From Candidatus Avanaerovorax faecigallinarum (GTDB taxonomy: Bacteria; Bacillota; Clostridia; Peptostreptococcales; Anaerovoracaceae), in NCBI GenBank assembly GCA_019113145.1, contig DXHZ01000055.1:1-57974 (forward strand): 57,974 nt of DNA, read 5' to 3'. Below the pieces are notes generated by a model. It was not told where the DNA came from. It made no database searches and was given only the letters and a program-made list of their open reading frames with translations. Below are positions 26,536 to 36,589 of the stretch, one piece after another. A program made the translations under genes and the position numbers. Every line of letters starts with the position of its first letter. The stretch's first letter is position 1.

Positions 26536-27627
26536 ATGTACATAACCAGGTTAGAGCTGAAAAACTTCAGAAATTACGAAAGTCTGGAAGCTGATTTTGA
26601 CGAAAAGATAAATTTAATACTCGGCAACAACGCGCAGGGAAAGACCAACCTCATAGAGAGCATATACATGACCTCCATAGGCAGGTCTTTTCGCACTGCA
26701 AAGGACAGCGAAGTTATAATGTTCGGCAGAGACGAAGCTCTCATAAAAGTAAACGCCGAAAAGAAATTTTCCGACACGGAAGTTGAAATAAGAATAAAAG
26801 GCGCGTCTAAGAAATCGGTAAAGAAGGACGGGATTCCTCTGAAGAAGTCCTCGGAACTTCTGGAAAATATAATGATAGTCATATTTTCTCCCGAGGATAT
26901 GAAGATTGTAAAAGACGAGCCGGAAAAGAGAAGAAAATTCATAGATCGTGAGCTGTGTCAGATATCGCCAAAGTATTACGACAGTCTTTTAAATTATAAG
27001 AAAATCCTGGCTCAGCGAAACGCCTATCTGAAAGAGGAAAGCATAGATCCGTCTCTCCTCGATCTCTGGGACAGTCAGCTTGCCGGATACGGAGCCAATA
27101 TAATAACGGGAAGAAAAAAATTCATAGAAAGCATAAGCGGCTTCAGCGCTAAAATTCACAGAGGTATTACGGCCGGAGGCGAAGAGCTAATCATAGAATA
27201 CGAGCCCGATGTCAGAGTAACGGAAAATCCTGAAGATCAGAAAATGTTTTTCTATGAAGAAATAAAAAAAGCCTTTGATTCCGATATGAGAAACCGCTCC
27301 ACCACAAGGGGTCCTCACAAGGACGACATATCGTTTTTTGTAAACGGTATAAATATGAGAAGTTTCGGTTCACAGGGACAGCAGAGGACCTGCGCTCTTT
27401 CACTGAAACTTGCCGAGCTCGATCTCATAAAAAACGAAACGGGTGAGGATGCCATACTCCTTCTGGACGATGTGATGAGCGAGCTTGACGGTACGCGGCA
27501 GGAATATCTCATAAAGACTTTAAAGGATAATCAGCTCTTCATAACTACAACAGATTTGGACGAGCGGATTCTCGGAGAATTTAAAGACGCAAAGATATTT
27601 AATATATATCAGGGGAAATTCAGATAA
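26536..27627 (+). CDS. recF: DNA replication and repair protein RecF
   Basis: The 363-residue SMC-like ATPase starts YITRLELKNFRNYESLE and has Walker A GNNAQGKTNLIESIY, the signature FGSQGQQRTCALSLKLAE and Walker B ILLLDDVMSELD. It helps load RecA onto gapped DNA. In many Firmicutes a small S4-domain gene (yaaA) sits between dnaN and recF; here the 19-bp gap leaves no room for it. A strong terminator follows, so dnaA-dnaN-recF can form a unit separate from gyrBA. Confidence 0.96.
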   Translation: MYITRLELKNFRNYESLEADFDEKINLILGNNAQGKTNLIESIYMTSIGRSFRTAKDSEVIMFGRDEALIKVNAEKKFSDTEVEIRIKGASKKSVKKDGIPLKKSSELLENIMIVIFSPEDMKIVKDEPEKRRKFIDRELCQISPKYYDSLLNYKKILAQRNAYLKEESIDPSLLDLWDSQLAGYGANIITGRKKFIESISGFSAKIHRGITAGGEELIIEYEPDVRVTENPEDQKMFFYEEIKKAFDSDMRNRSTTRGPHKDDISFFVNGINMRSFGSQGQQRTCALSLKLAELDLIKNETGEDAILLLDDVMSELDGTRQEYLIKTLKDNQLFITTTDLDERILGEFKDAKIFNIYQGKFR

Positions 27628-27637
27628 TTTAAGTGGG

Positions 27638-27667
27638 AAAATCGGCGATTTCGCCGATTTTTTTATA
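27638..27667 (+). terminator. Intrinsic terminator after recF
   Basis: A GC-rich stem (AAATCGGCGA / TCGCCGATTT) is followed directly by a run of T. It closes the dnaN-recF transcript. Confidence 0.9.
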
Positions 27668-27713
27668 TCTTTAATGAAATTTATCGAAAAACAGAAAAAT
27701 AACCGTTAAAATC

Positions 27714-27742
27714 TTGTTTTTTTGGCCGGAATGTAATATAAT
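27714..27742 (+). promoter_or_regulatory. Promoter of gyrBA
   Basis: TTGTTT (27714-27719) and TATAAT (27737-27742) are separated by 17 bp, about 50 bp before gyrB and after the recF terminator. Confidence 0.75.
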
Positions 27743-27791
27743 ATTTTCTGTTTTGTAAAAGGAAAATATTTTGTATGAAAGCAGGTATTAA

Positions 27792-29711
<1,920 letters not shown>

Positions 29712-29728
29712 GAAAGGAGGGGTAAACT

Positions 29729-32221
29729 ATGTCTAATCTCTTAGAAGATACTAAAATTGAACAGCATGAGATACACGACGAAATGAAAAAGTCGTATATC
29801 GACTATTCCATGAGTGTAATCGTAGGCCGCGCCCTTCCTGACGTAAGAGACGGTCTTAAGCCGGTACACAGAAGAATTCTCTACGGTATGGGTCAGCTGG
29901 GAGTTACTCCTGACAAGCCTCATAAGAAATCTGCCCGTATCGTCGGAGAGGTAATGGGTAAATATCACCCTCACGGAGACAGCTCTATATACGACGCCAT
30001 GGTAAGAATGGCTCAGGACTTCTCCCAGAGATATATGCTGGTAGACGGCCACGGAAACTTCGGCTCCATAGACGGAGACGGCGCCGCGGCGCAGCGTTAT
30101 ACGGAAGCCAGAATGTCCCCTTACGCCCTTCAGATGCTCAGAGACATCGAGAAGGAAACCGTAGATTTCAGAGACAACTTTGACGGAGAGGAAAAGGAGC
30201 CTGTGGTTCTTCCGAGCCGCTTCCCTAACCTTCTTGTCAACGGTTCCAACGGTATAGCCGTAGGTATGGCGACGTCAATTCCTCCTCACAATCTGGGCGA
30301 GGTAATAGACGCTACAGTAAAGCTTATCGACGAACCTGAAACGGACGTCGACGAGCTTATGAAGATAATAAAGGGCCCTGACTTTCCTACCGGCGCTCTC
30401 ATTCTCGGCAAAAGCGGAATGAGAGAGGCCTACAAAACGGGAATAGGCAAGGTAAAGGTAAGATCGGTCTGCGAAATTGAAGAGACCGACAGAGGCCGCT
30501 CTCAGATAGTGGTAAGCGAGATTCCTTATCAGGTGAACAAAGCCCGCCTCATAGAGAAGATGGCGGAGCTTGTCAAGGATAAGAGAGTCGACGGCATTTC
30601 CGCCATCAGGGACGAGTCCAACCGTGAAGGCATCAGAATAGTAATCGAGCTTAAGAAAGATGCAAATCCGCAGATTACCTTAAACAGGCTGTATAAGCAT
30701 ACCCAGCTTCAGGACAGCTACAGCATGATAATGATAGCTCTCGTCGACGGTCAGCCTAAGGTTCTCACCCTTTACGACATCTTAAGCGAGTACATCAAGT
30801 TCCAGAAGGAAGTCGTAACCAGAAGAACACGCTTTGATTTAAAGAAAGCTGAAGCGAGAGCCCACATACTGGAAGGTCTGCGCATAGCCCTCGACAATAT
30901 CGACGAAGTTATACATATAATCAGAAGCGCGTATAACGACGCTAAAGAAAAGCTCATGGAAAGGTTCGGCCTTTCCGAAATTCAGGCTCAGGCAATTCTC
31001 GATATGAGACTCATAAGACTTCAGGGTCTGGAAAGAGAGAAGATTGAGAACGAATACAAGGAGCTGATGGAGAGAATCGCCTACTTCAAATCTCTCCTTG
31101 AAAACGAGCATCTTCTCATGGGCGTAATCAAAGACGAACTTTTAGAGATAAAGAAGAAGTTCGGCGACAAGAGAAGAACCAAGATAGTAAAGGACGAAGG
31201 CGAACTGGATGAAGAGGATCTGGTAGAGGAAGAAAACGTTGCAGTAACCCTGACTCATCTGGGATACATAAAGCGGGTGCCTGCGGATACCTACAAGGCT
31301 CAGCGCCGCGGCGGCAAGGGAATCATGGGAATCACCACCAGAGATAACGACTTTGTCAAGGATCTCATAATGACAAGCACTCACGATTACCTTATGTTCT
31401 TCACCAACACCGGAAAAGCTCATAAGATAAAAGCCTACGAAGTACCTGAAGCCACGAGAACGGCAAGAGGAACTCCGGCGATAAACTTCCTCAATCTCCT
31501 TCAGAGAGAGAGAATTACCGCCGTTATCCCTGTTCAGGATTTTGCGGCCGACAGGTACCTTATCGCCGTAACGAAGCACGGCACCATTAAAAAGACGGCT
31601 CTTTCCCAGTTCGACACCAACAGGAAGACCGGACTCATCGCCATCAACCTCAAGGAAGGCGACGAGCTCATCGGAATCAAGGAAACTACAGGAAACAACA
31701 ACGTCATCATCGTTACGAAGAAGGGCAAGTGCATCTGCTTCTCCGAAAAGGACGTTCGCGAGATGGGCAGAATTGCCGGCGGCGTAAGAGCCATAAAGCT
31801 TGAGGGCGACGATGAAGTGGTTGCAATGGAGCTTGTGGAGCCGGGTCAGCAGCTCTTCGTGGCAACGGAAAACGGCTACGGAAAGAGAACGCCTGTGGAG
31901 GACTACAAGGTTCAGGTTCGCGGAGGCAAGGGACTTCTCACCTACGATAAGGCCAAGTTCAAGAAGACCGGAGCGCTGGTAGGCGCAATGGTGGTGGACG
32001 AGGACGATGAAATCATGCTCATAAATTCCGACGGCATAATCATCAGAATCAAAGCCAGCGACGTGACCGTTTTAGGCCGCGCGACCCAGGGCGTAAGAAT
32101 CATGAAGGTCGAGGATGAGACTAAGATAGTCGCAATGGCCAAAGTCATCAGAGAGGACGAGGACGACGAAAAGCCGAAGAAATCCGATAACAAAGATGAC
32201 AGCGAGCAGCTGACACTTTAA
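29729..32221 (+). CDS. gyrA: DNA gyrase subunit A
   Basis: The 830-residue breakage-reunion subunit has the winged-helix region [31 protein letters not shown] (quinolone-resistance-determining region) and the active-site tyrosine in [13 protein letters not shown]-terminal beta-pinwheel follows, with the gyrase-specific GA box ([10 protein letters not shown]). That box indicates a true gyrase able to wrap DNA. The serine-type position usually changed in quinolone resistance reads GDSS here, the wild-type form. The tail is highly acidic. Confidence 0.97.
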   Translation: MSNLLEDTKIEQHEIHDEMKKSYIDYSMSVIVGRALPDVRDGLKPVHRRILYGMGQLGVTPDKPHKKSARIVGEVMGKYHPHGDSSIYDAMVRMAQDFSQRYMLVDGHGNFGSIDGDGAAAQRYTEARMSPYALQMLRDIEKETVDFRDNFDGEEKEPVVLPSRFPNLLVNGSNGIAVGMATSIPPHNLGEVIDATVKLIDEPETDVDELMKIIKGPDFPTGALILGKSGMREAYKTGIGKVKVRSVCEIEETDRGRSQIVVSEIPYQVNKARLIEKMAELVKDKRVDGISAIRDESNREGIRIVIELKKDANPQITLNRLYKHTQLQDSYSMIMIALVDGQPKVLTLYDILSEYIKFQKEVVTRRTRFDLKKAEARAHILEGLRIALDNIDEVIHIIRSAYNDAKEKLMERFGLSEIQAQAILDMRLIRLQGLEREKIENEYKELMERIAYFKSLLENEHLLMGVIKDELLEIKKKFGDKRRTKIVKDEGELDEEDLVEEENVAVTLTHLGYIKRVPADTYKAQRRGGKGIMGITTRDNDFVKDLIMTSTHDYLMFFTNTGKAHKIKAYEVPEATRTARGTPAINFLNLLQRERITAVIPVQDFAADRYLIAVTKHGTIKKTALSQFDTNRKTGLIAINLKEGDELIGIKETTGNNNVIIVTKKGKCICFSEKDVREMGRIAGGVRAIKLEGDDEVVAMELVEPGQQLFVATENGYGKRTPVEDYKVQVRGGKGLLTYDKAKFKKTGALVGAMVVDEDDEIMLINSDGIIIRIKASDVTVLGRATQGVRIMKVEDETKIVAMAKVIREDEDDEKPKKSDNKDDSEQLTL

Positions 32222-32231
32222 AAACTCATAC

Positions 32232-32300
32232 TTTAAAAAAGTCAGCAAGTGGTTTATAATTACCTGTACAGGAGGAATTCTGTACAGGTAAATTTTTTTA
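32232..32300 (+). promoter_or_regulatory. gyrA terminator overlapping a promoter for the anti-sigma/sigma operon
   Basis: A perfect 12-bp inverted repeat, TTACCTGTACAG (32260-32271) and CTGTACAGGTAA (32280-32291), is followed by ATTTTTTTA and looks like an intrinsic terminator. TTTAAA (32232-32237) and TATAAT (32255-32260), 17 bp apart, lie just in front of it. Transcripts from this promoter would start inside the left arm and could not form the whole hairpin, so terminator and promoter can coexist. Confidence 0.65.
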
Positions 32301-32315
32301 CTGGGGGAAATTACT

Positions 32316-32714
32316 ATGGACAATTTAAAAATTTCAATACCGGGTAAGCCCGAATATTTAACGATGGTGAGACTTGCTGCAACGTCGATCGCCTCCATGG
32401 CAGGCTTTGATATAGAGGCTGCAGAGGATATCAAGACCGCCGTTTCGGAAGCGTGCAAGAACGTGGCGTGCCACGGAAGCAGCGGTTTCAGCACCAAGTA
32501 CGAAATAGAATGCAATGTGGATAAGGGGTCTATAGAGATTATCGTAAGAGACGACTGCGACTGTCACACTCTGGAGAAAACCTGCAAGCCGTGTCTTAAC
32601 TGTCCCCAAGAGGGAGATCTCGGGATTATCGTAATCAAGACGCTGATGGATGACGTAGAGTTCGGAAGAGACGACAGCGGACACAAGTTCGTAAAAATGG
32701 GGAAAAAATTATGA
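32316..32714 (+). CDS. RsbW/SpoIIAB-like anti-sigma factor kinase with cysteine cluster
   Basis: The 132-residue GHKL-fold protein shows the N-box (DIKTAVSEACKNVACHG, near 38-54) and the G2 region (GDLGIIVIKTLMDDVEF, near 100-116) of RsbW/SpoIIAB proteins, which bind and inhibit a sigma-B/F-type factor. The loop normally holding the DxGxG box reads DDCDCHTLEKTCKPCLNCP and contains five cysteines (81, 83, 90, 93, 96); Cys47, Cys52 and Cys66 add three more. This suggests metal binding or redox control. The sigma gene overlaps by 4 bp; no RsbV-type antagonist gene adjoins. Confidence 0.85.
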   Translation: MDNLKISIPGKPEYLTMVRLAATSIASMAGFDIEAAEDIKTAVSEACKNVACHGSSGFSTKYEIECNVDKGSIEIIVRDDCDCHTLEKTCKPCLNCPQEGDLGIIVIKTLMDDVEFGRDDSGHKFVKMGKKL

Positions 32715-33448
32715 TAGACCAGAAGGAGTTGTTCGAGCAATACAAGGACAACCCGACAATCGATAAACGAAACGAGATAGTCGAAAAATATCTCTATATG
32801 GTGGATATTCTCATCAGAAAGTATACGGGCAAGGGCGTGGACTACGACGACCTCTACCAGGTCGGAGCCATGGCTCTGGTTTCCGCTGTGGAAAGATTCG
32901 ACCCGTCAAAGGGCTTTGAATTCAGTTCTTTTGCCACTCCTACTATTCTGGGAGAGATAAAGAAATACTTCCGTGATAAGCAGTGGAGCCTGAAGGTTCC
33001 CCGCCGCCTTAAGGAAATCGCCTCCAAGGTTACCGAAAACAAGGAAGCTCTCTACGCGAAATACCAGCGAAATCCTACGGCGGAGGAGATCGCAGAATAC
33101 ACCGGCTACACTGTGGAGCAGATAATCGAGGCCCTTGAAAGCTCACAGGCATACGGAACCTACTCCCTGGACAAGACCTTTGACGACGCGGGAGAAGACG
33201 GAGAAAGTCCTTTCCTTGAAAGATACACGGGCTTTGACGAAGCGGGTTACGAGAGAGTGGAGACTTCGGAGATAATCAAAAAAGTCATGGACACCTTCAG
33301 CGACCAGTACAAGACCATCTTCCGCGAGCGTTTCATAAACGACCGCTCCCAGTCCGACATCGCAAGAGAACTGGGCATATCGCAGATGAGTGTCTCCCGT
33401 GCCGAGCGAAACATGATAAGCAGGTTCAGGGCCGAGCTTAACAGGTAG
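32711..33448 (+). CDS. Sigma-B/F/G-family RNA polymerase sigma factor
   Basis: The 245-residue protein contains region 2 (YDDLYQVGAMALVSAVERFDPSKGFEFSSFATPTILGEIKKYFRD), region 3 (PRRLKEIASKVTENKEALYAKYQRNPTAEEIAEYTG) and region 4 (SQSDIARELGISQMSVSRAERN). The layout is that of sigma-B and the forespore sigma factors. Its ATG overlaps the anti-sigma gene in ATGA, so the two are made together. The likely role is a stress or envelope response under partner-switching control. It is not clearly sigma-F, because spoIIAA is missing. Confidence 0.92.
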   Translation: MIDQKELFEQYKDNPTIDKRNEIVEKYLYMVDILIRKYTGKGVDYDDLYQVGAMALVSAVERFDPSKGFEFSSFATPTILGEIKKYFRDKQWSLKVPRRLKEIASKVTENKEALYAKYQRNPTAEEIAEYTGYTVEQIIEALESSQAYGTYSLDKTFDDAGEDGESPFLERYTGFDEAGYERVETSEIIKKVMDTFSDQYKTIFRERFINDRSQSDIARELGISQMSVSRAERNMISRFRAELNR

Positions 33449-33480
33449 GGGGCCGGGATATTACCATTGTAGAAATCAGA

Positions 33481-33515
33481 AAAGGAAACAGCTTTGGACG
33501 GCTGTTTCCTTTTCA
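33481..33515. terminator. Bidirectional terminator after the sigma gene
   Basis: A 12-bp stem (AAAGGAAACAGC / GCTGTTTCCTTT) has an 8-nt loop and A and T runs at its two ends. It separates the rightward sigma gene from the leftward membrane-protein gene. Confidence 0.85.
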
Positions 33516-33516
33516 G

Positions 33517-34095
33517 CTATGATGTATATTTTTCATAGATTTTTTCCACTTCGCCTGTGAAAGTTTTGATTCCGTATTTGTCGTCATCAAAAGAAATGTT
33601 TTTATACCCTTTATTAAAGTCGCTTACTAAAAGAGATATTTTGCAGTCCCGCCAGCACGATAAAATGCGGCGCACGTCACTTATGGCGTCAGAGTCAGCA
33701 CTTCCATTTTCACACGTATCATAAATACTTCCGAACAAATCCCCCAGAGCCATCAGATTCCAGCTATCAATATCCTCGGGATAATATCTGACGATTTCGT
33801 TTATGTTGAGAATGTCGTAATAGCAGGCATATCTCAAATCATATAGGCAGCTTTTAAATCTGTCCATATCGGCGGTTTCTGCAATTTCATCGAATGTATC
33901 ACCGTATTTTGTCATGTTAAATTCTATGTCTTCGAAAGAGTGAACCAGCACATAGCTGTAGGATTTTTCCATTACCCTCTTCTTTTCCACAGAATCATGA
34001 AGGAGAAGGTAGCATCCGATTAGCGCGGCGCACAGAAGAATTATCAGGACGATATTAAGGGTAGACTTCGTGACTCGCGACGTTTCTTTTTTCAT
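33517..34095 (-). CDS. Single-pass membrane protein, paralogue A
   Basis: The 192-residue protein has one N-terminal membrane helix (about 13-33) and an extracytoplasmic helical domain with several Cys and a terminal block DDDKYGIKTFTGEVEKIYEKY. The divergent neighbour at 34237 has the same length, helix position and terminal pattern (WRDC/WQEC; KYGI/NYGI; EKIYEKY/NETIYK), so the two look like diverged paralogues. AGAGAGGT precedes the ATG. I do not recognise the family. Confidence 0.7.
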   Translation of the reverse strand: MKKETSRVTKSTLNIVLIILLCAALIGCYLLLHDSVEKKRVMEKSYSYVLVHSFEDIEFNMTKYGDTFDEIAETADMDRFKSCLYDLRYACYYDILNINEIVRYYPEDIDSWNLMALGDLFGSIYDTCENGSADSDAISDVRRILSCWRDCKISLLVSDFNKGYKNISFDDDKYGIKTFTGEVEKIYEKYTS

Positions 34096-34236
34096 GATTG
34101 ACCTCTCTTTGCGGAACGAGCAGTTATGCGTAATGAAATTATATCATGAAAGTTGATAGGTGTAATTAGAAATGATACAATATGCATATGAAGATAATTT
34201 TTACATGCATATCATGCGTTTTGAAGGGAGTTAAGG

Positions 34237-34812
34237 ATGCAGGAGAGAGGTAAATCGAATAATATAAAGTATATTATCACTATAATTATTTTATCGGTTG
34301 CATTGGTGTCATTAGGTTTTATTTCACTTAATATGCGCTCTGAAATCAAAGAAGATGAAAATAAAATACACAGCGTATTGGATGAAACAGTAGCAAGGAC
34401 TCTGCTCTCATTAGACAGCAAGTTTAATGAAGATAGATTGGAAGTTAAACATATGCTTTCAAATTTTAATAATTCCAGGAATGAGGCAAGAATTCTCTGC
34501 GATAATTTAGAGAATGACTATCGATATGACATGGGGATAATAAATAATATTTCTACCTTCTATGATAGATACTCTGAGTATGATCTCACTAATTTGTATT
34601 ATTATTTTTCAACGACGCTTGAAGATATTGCTGCAAATGATGACATTACAAGAGAGGATTTAGAGTTATTGCAGAGCATATACGAAACATGGCAAGAGTG
34701 CGATTGGGAAAGATTAAGTCAGGATGTTAGCTCTACTGGATTTAATTTAACGGACGGAAACTACGGTATAGTTGAGTGCCTGAAACAGATAAATGAAACA
34801 ATATATAAATAA
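34237..34812 (+). CDS. Single-pass membrane protein, paralogue B
   Basis: The 191-residue protein has an N-terminal membrane helix at about 12-30 and a mostly helical acidic domain. It ends in a block similar to paralogue A, with TWQECDWERL then DGNYGIVECLKQINETIYK. Base composition is more AT-rich than the neighbouring housekeeping genes, hinting at transfer. It is transcribed away from paralogue A across a 141-bp gap that should hold both promoters. Function unknown. Confidence 0.65.
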   Translation: MQERGKSNNIKYIITIIILSVALVSLGFISLNMRSEIKEDENKIHSVLDETVARTLLSLDSKFNEDRLEVKHMLSNFNNSRNEARILCDNLENDYRYDMGIINNISTFYDRYSEYDLTNLYYYFSTTLEDIAANDDITREDLELLQSIYETWQECDWERLSQDVSSTGFNLTDGNYGIVECLKQINETIYK

Positions 34813-34874
34813 TATTATGATATAATACTGGAAACAGAGAAACAATTTCTTAATCATTGAAAGGCGGTATGGAT

Positions 34875-35264
34875 ATGACAAGGGAGAGAAAGATTTTCAT
34901 CGGGCTTATCGCGGTATTTCTGGCGACTACAGCTTCTTACTGGTTCGGACAGCCGGGAATTACCGGCATGTACGGAATGAATGTTGTTTTAAACAGCTTT
35001 CTGATTTTGATCGGCATGGCGCTGATGATTTACGGAGTCGTAAGAAAAGAAGGCGCTTTGTTTGTTCTGGCAGGTTCACTTGTGGCTGTGGCAGGGGAAG
35101 TTGTGTTTTTCTTCACATGGGGAAGGCCGGCTGTAATTTACAGCTTCAGCGAAAGATTAAATGAAGAGTCACATCCTATGTTCTTTGTGAGCCTTGGCGT
35201 ACTCGTAGTTACGGCGGCGCTTGCGGCGGTATCGATTAGGAGAAGAAAGACGAAGAATACTTAA
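34875..35264 (+). CDS. Four-helix integral membrane protein of unknown function
   Basis: The 129-residue protein has about four hydrophobic helices (roughly 6-22, 33-55, 60-83, 103-122) and a basic C-terminus (RRRKTKNT). AAGGCGG sits 7 bp before the ATG at 34875; the ATG two codons earlier is too close to it. No charged or catalytic motif is visible in the membrane segments. It ends at a bidirectional terminator facing another small membrane protein. Confidence 0.6.
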   Translation: MTRERKIFIGLIAVFLATTASYWFGQPGITGMYGMNVVLNSFLILIGMALMIYGVVRKEGALFVLAGSLVAVAGEVVFFFTWGRPAVIYSFSERLNEESHPMFFVSLGVLVVTAALAAVSIRRRKTKNT

Positions 35265-35276
35265 TGCGGAGGCAGT

Positions 35277-35312
35277 AAAAAAGTGAGGACGAGAGCCTCA
35301 CTTTTCTTTTTT
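35277..35312. terminator. Bidirectional terminator between convergent membrane-protein genes
   Basis: The stem AAAAGTGAGG (35279-35288) / CCTCACTTTT (35296-35305) has a 7-nt loop, followed by CTTTTTT. The A run on the left side makes it usable from the minus strand as well. Confidence 0.9.
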
Positions 35313-35808
35313 AGCATTTTATTCTGTCCGTGTACGTCCACCTGCAGCCTGCGACCAGCATCGCAGCCGCTCCGGCAAGATAGAAGAGTGCAAAGGAAAC
35401 GGCAGTCCCCTCTGTAAGTGAAATCACCAGAAGGAAAACGGGCGGCAGAATGAGCACGGCAAAATCTATTCCCATTATAATCCGGTACGCCAGAATGCGG
35501 CCGGAAGTTTTTTTGTATATGAGCCGGGCGATGACAGTAATCGCTATGACCAGACCGGAATAAGGGGTCAGAACCAACCCGCCCATGTAAAAAATCAGTC
35601 CGGCAAGACCGGCGAACCCGGCGCCAAACAGGTCGATGAGCATTGCGTAACCTTCAACGTCTCCGATTTCTTCGCCGGTGTTCTGAGGGAGCATGGATTT
35701 TGCCGATTCCATAATTACGTTGCCGGAAATCAGCATCACAATCCCGAGGACAAAGCATATGCCGGCAGGTATGAGAAAGAGAAGAAGGTTGTTCTTCGCG
35801 GCTTTCAT
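35311..35808 (-). CDS. Four-helix integral membrane protein of unknown function
   Basis: The 165-residue protein has about four hydrophobic segments (7-27, 57-78, 80-100, 107-150 as two helices) and an acidic loop between the first two. It starts 1 bp after the AIM24-family gene, so the two are co-transcribed. No family motif is recognised. It might assist or anchor the AIM24-like partner, by position only. Confidence 0.65.
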   Translation of the reverse strand: MKAAKNNLLLFLIPAGICFVLGIVMLISGNVIMESAKSMLPQNTGEEIGDVEGYAMLIDLFGAGFAGLAGLIFYMGGLVLTPYSGLVIAITVIARLIYKKTSGRILAYRIIMGIDFAVLILPPVFLLVISLTEGTAVSFALFYLAGAAAMLVAGCRWTYTDRIKC

Positions 35809-35809
35809 A

Positions 35810-36487
35810 TTACCTGTTGCCCGCAGGTATGAATGGAATCAGAGCCTGCGCAACTCCTGAAATAGGCATGGTCTGGAGCCAGATTCTTCCCGGGCCGGTA
35901 AGTTTGGTATTGAAGAGGCCTTCGCCGCCGAATACCACGTTCTTAACGCCCTTTACCTGCTGAATGTCGATGGATACGGTGCTTTCGAAACCGAGAACGT
36001 TTCCGGTGTCGACGATGATTTCCTGACCCGGCTTAAGCTCGTATTCCACCAAATCACCGTCAACTTCCACGAAGGCCATTCCGTTTCCGGAAAGTCTCTG
36101 CATTATGAATCCCTCGCCGCCGAAAAAGCCTGCGCCAAGCTTCTTATTGAAGTGAATGGAAAGCTCAACTCCCGCTTCAGATGCCAGGAAGCCGCTTTTC
36201 TGAACGATGAACTCCTTTCCCGGAGCGATTTCCATAGGGATGATTCTGCCCGGGAAGCTGGAACCGAAAGCGATCATGCCGTCGCCGTTAGCCGTATATA
36301 TGTTCTGAAACATGGACTCGCCGGAAAAAGCCTTGGAGAACATCTTTCCCAGTCCGCCGCCGGTAGTCTCCATCGCCATGTTAGGGCTCATCCATACCAT
36401 GGAGCCCTTTTCCGTAATCATCTTCTCCCCGCTTTCCAGGGTGCATATTACAATTGGGAAAGTGCCGCCTTTGATTTCGTATTTCAT
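35810..36487 (-). CDS. AIM24/TIGR00266-family protein
   Basis: The 225-residue beta-rich protein has the features of the AIM24 family: the N-terminal YEIKGGTFPIVICTLESGEKMITEKGSMVWMSPNM, a middle LGAGFFGGEGFIMQRLSGNG block, and the repeated GGEGLFNTKLTGPGRIWLQT close to the end. The double-psi-like repeat is complete. These proteins are widespread, and their biochemical role is unsettled. GGAGG precedes the start. It forms a two-gene unit with the membrane protein downstream. Confidence 0.92.
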   Translation of the reverse strand: MKYEIKGGTFPIVICTLESGEKMITEKGSMVWMSPNMAMETTGGGLGKMFSKAFSGESMFQNIYTANGDGMIAFGSSFPGRIIPMEIAPGKEFIVQKSGFLASEAGVELSIHFNKKLGAGFFGGEGFIMQRLSGNGMAFVEVDGDLVEYELKPGQEIIVDTGNVLGFESTVSIDIQQVKGVKNVVFGGEGLFNTKLTGPGRIWLQTMPISGVAQALIPFIPAGNR

Positions 36488-36589
36488 AAAAACCTCCTTT
36501 TACATCGCGCTAAAACAAACCTGTTTTTCTTATACTATATTTTGGCCGAAAAGTAAATAGAAATAACCCAAGGGAGGAGGCGCCGTGAG

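Noticed and set aside
32260..32291. The CTGT...ACAG pattern between gyrA and the anti-sigma gene as a LexA box.
   Set aside because: The CTGT-N8-ACAG box is the Gram-negative type, whereas Firmicute LexA sites read CGAAC...GTTC. The stem plus T run is better explained as a terminator.
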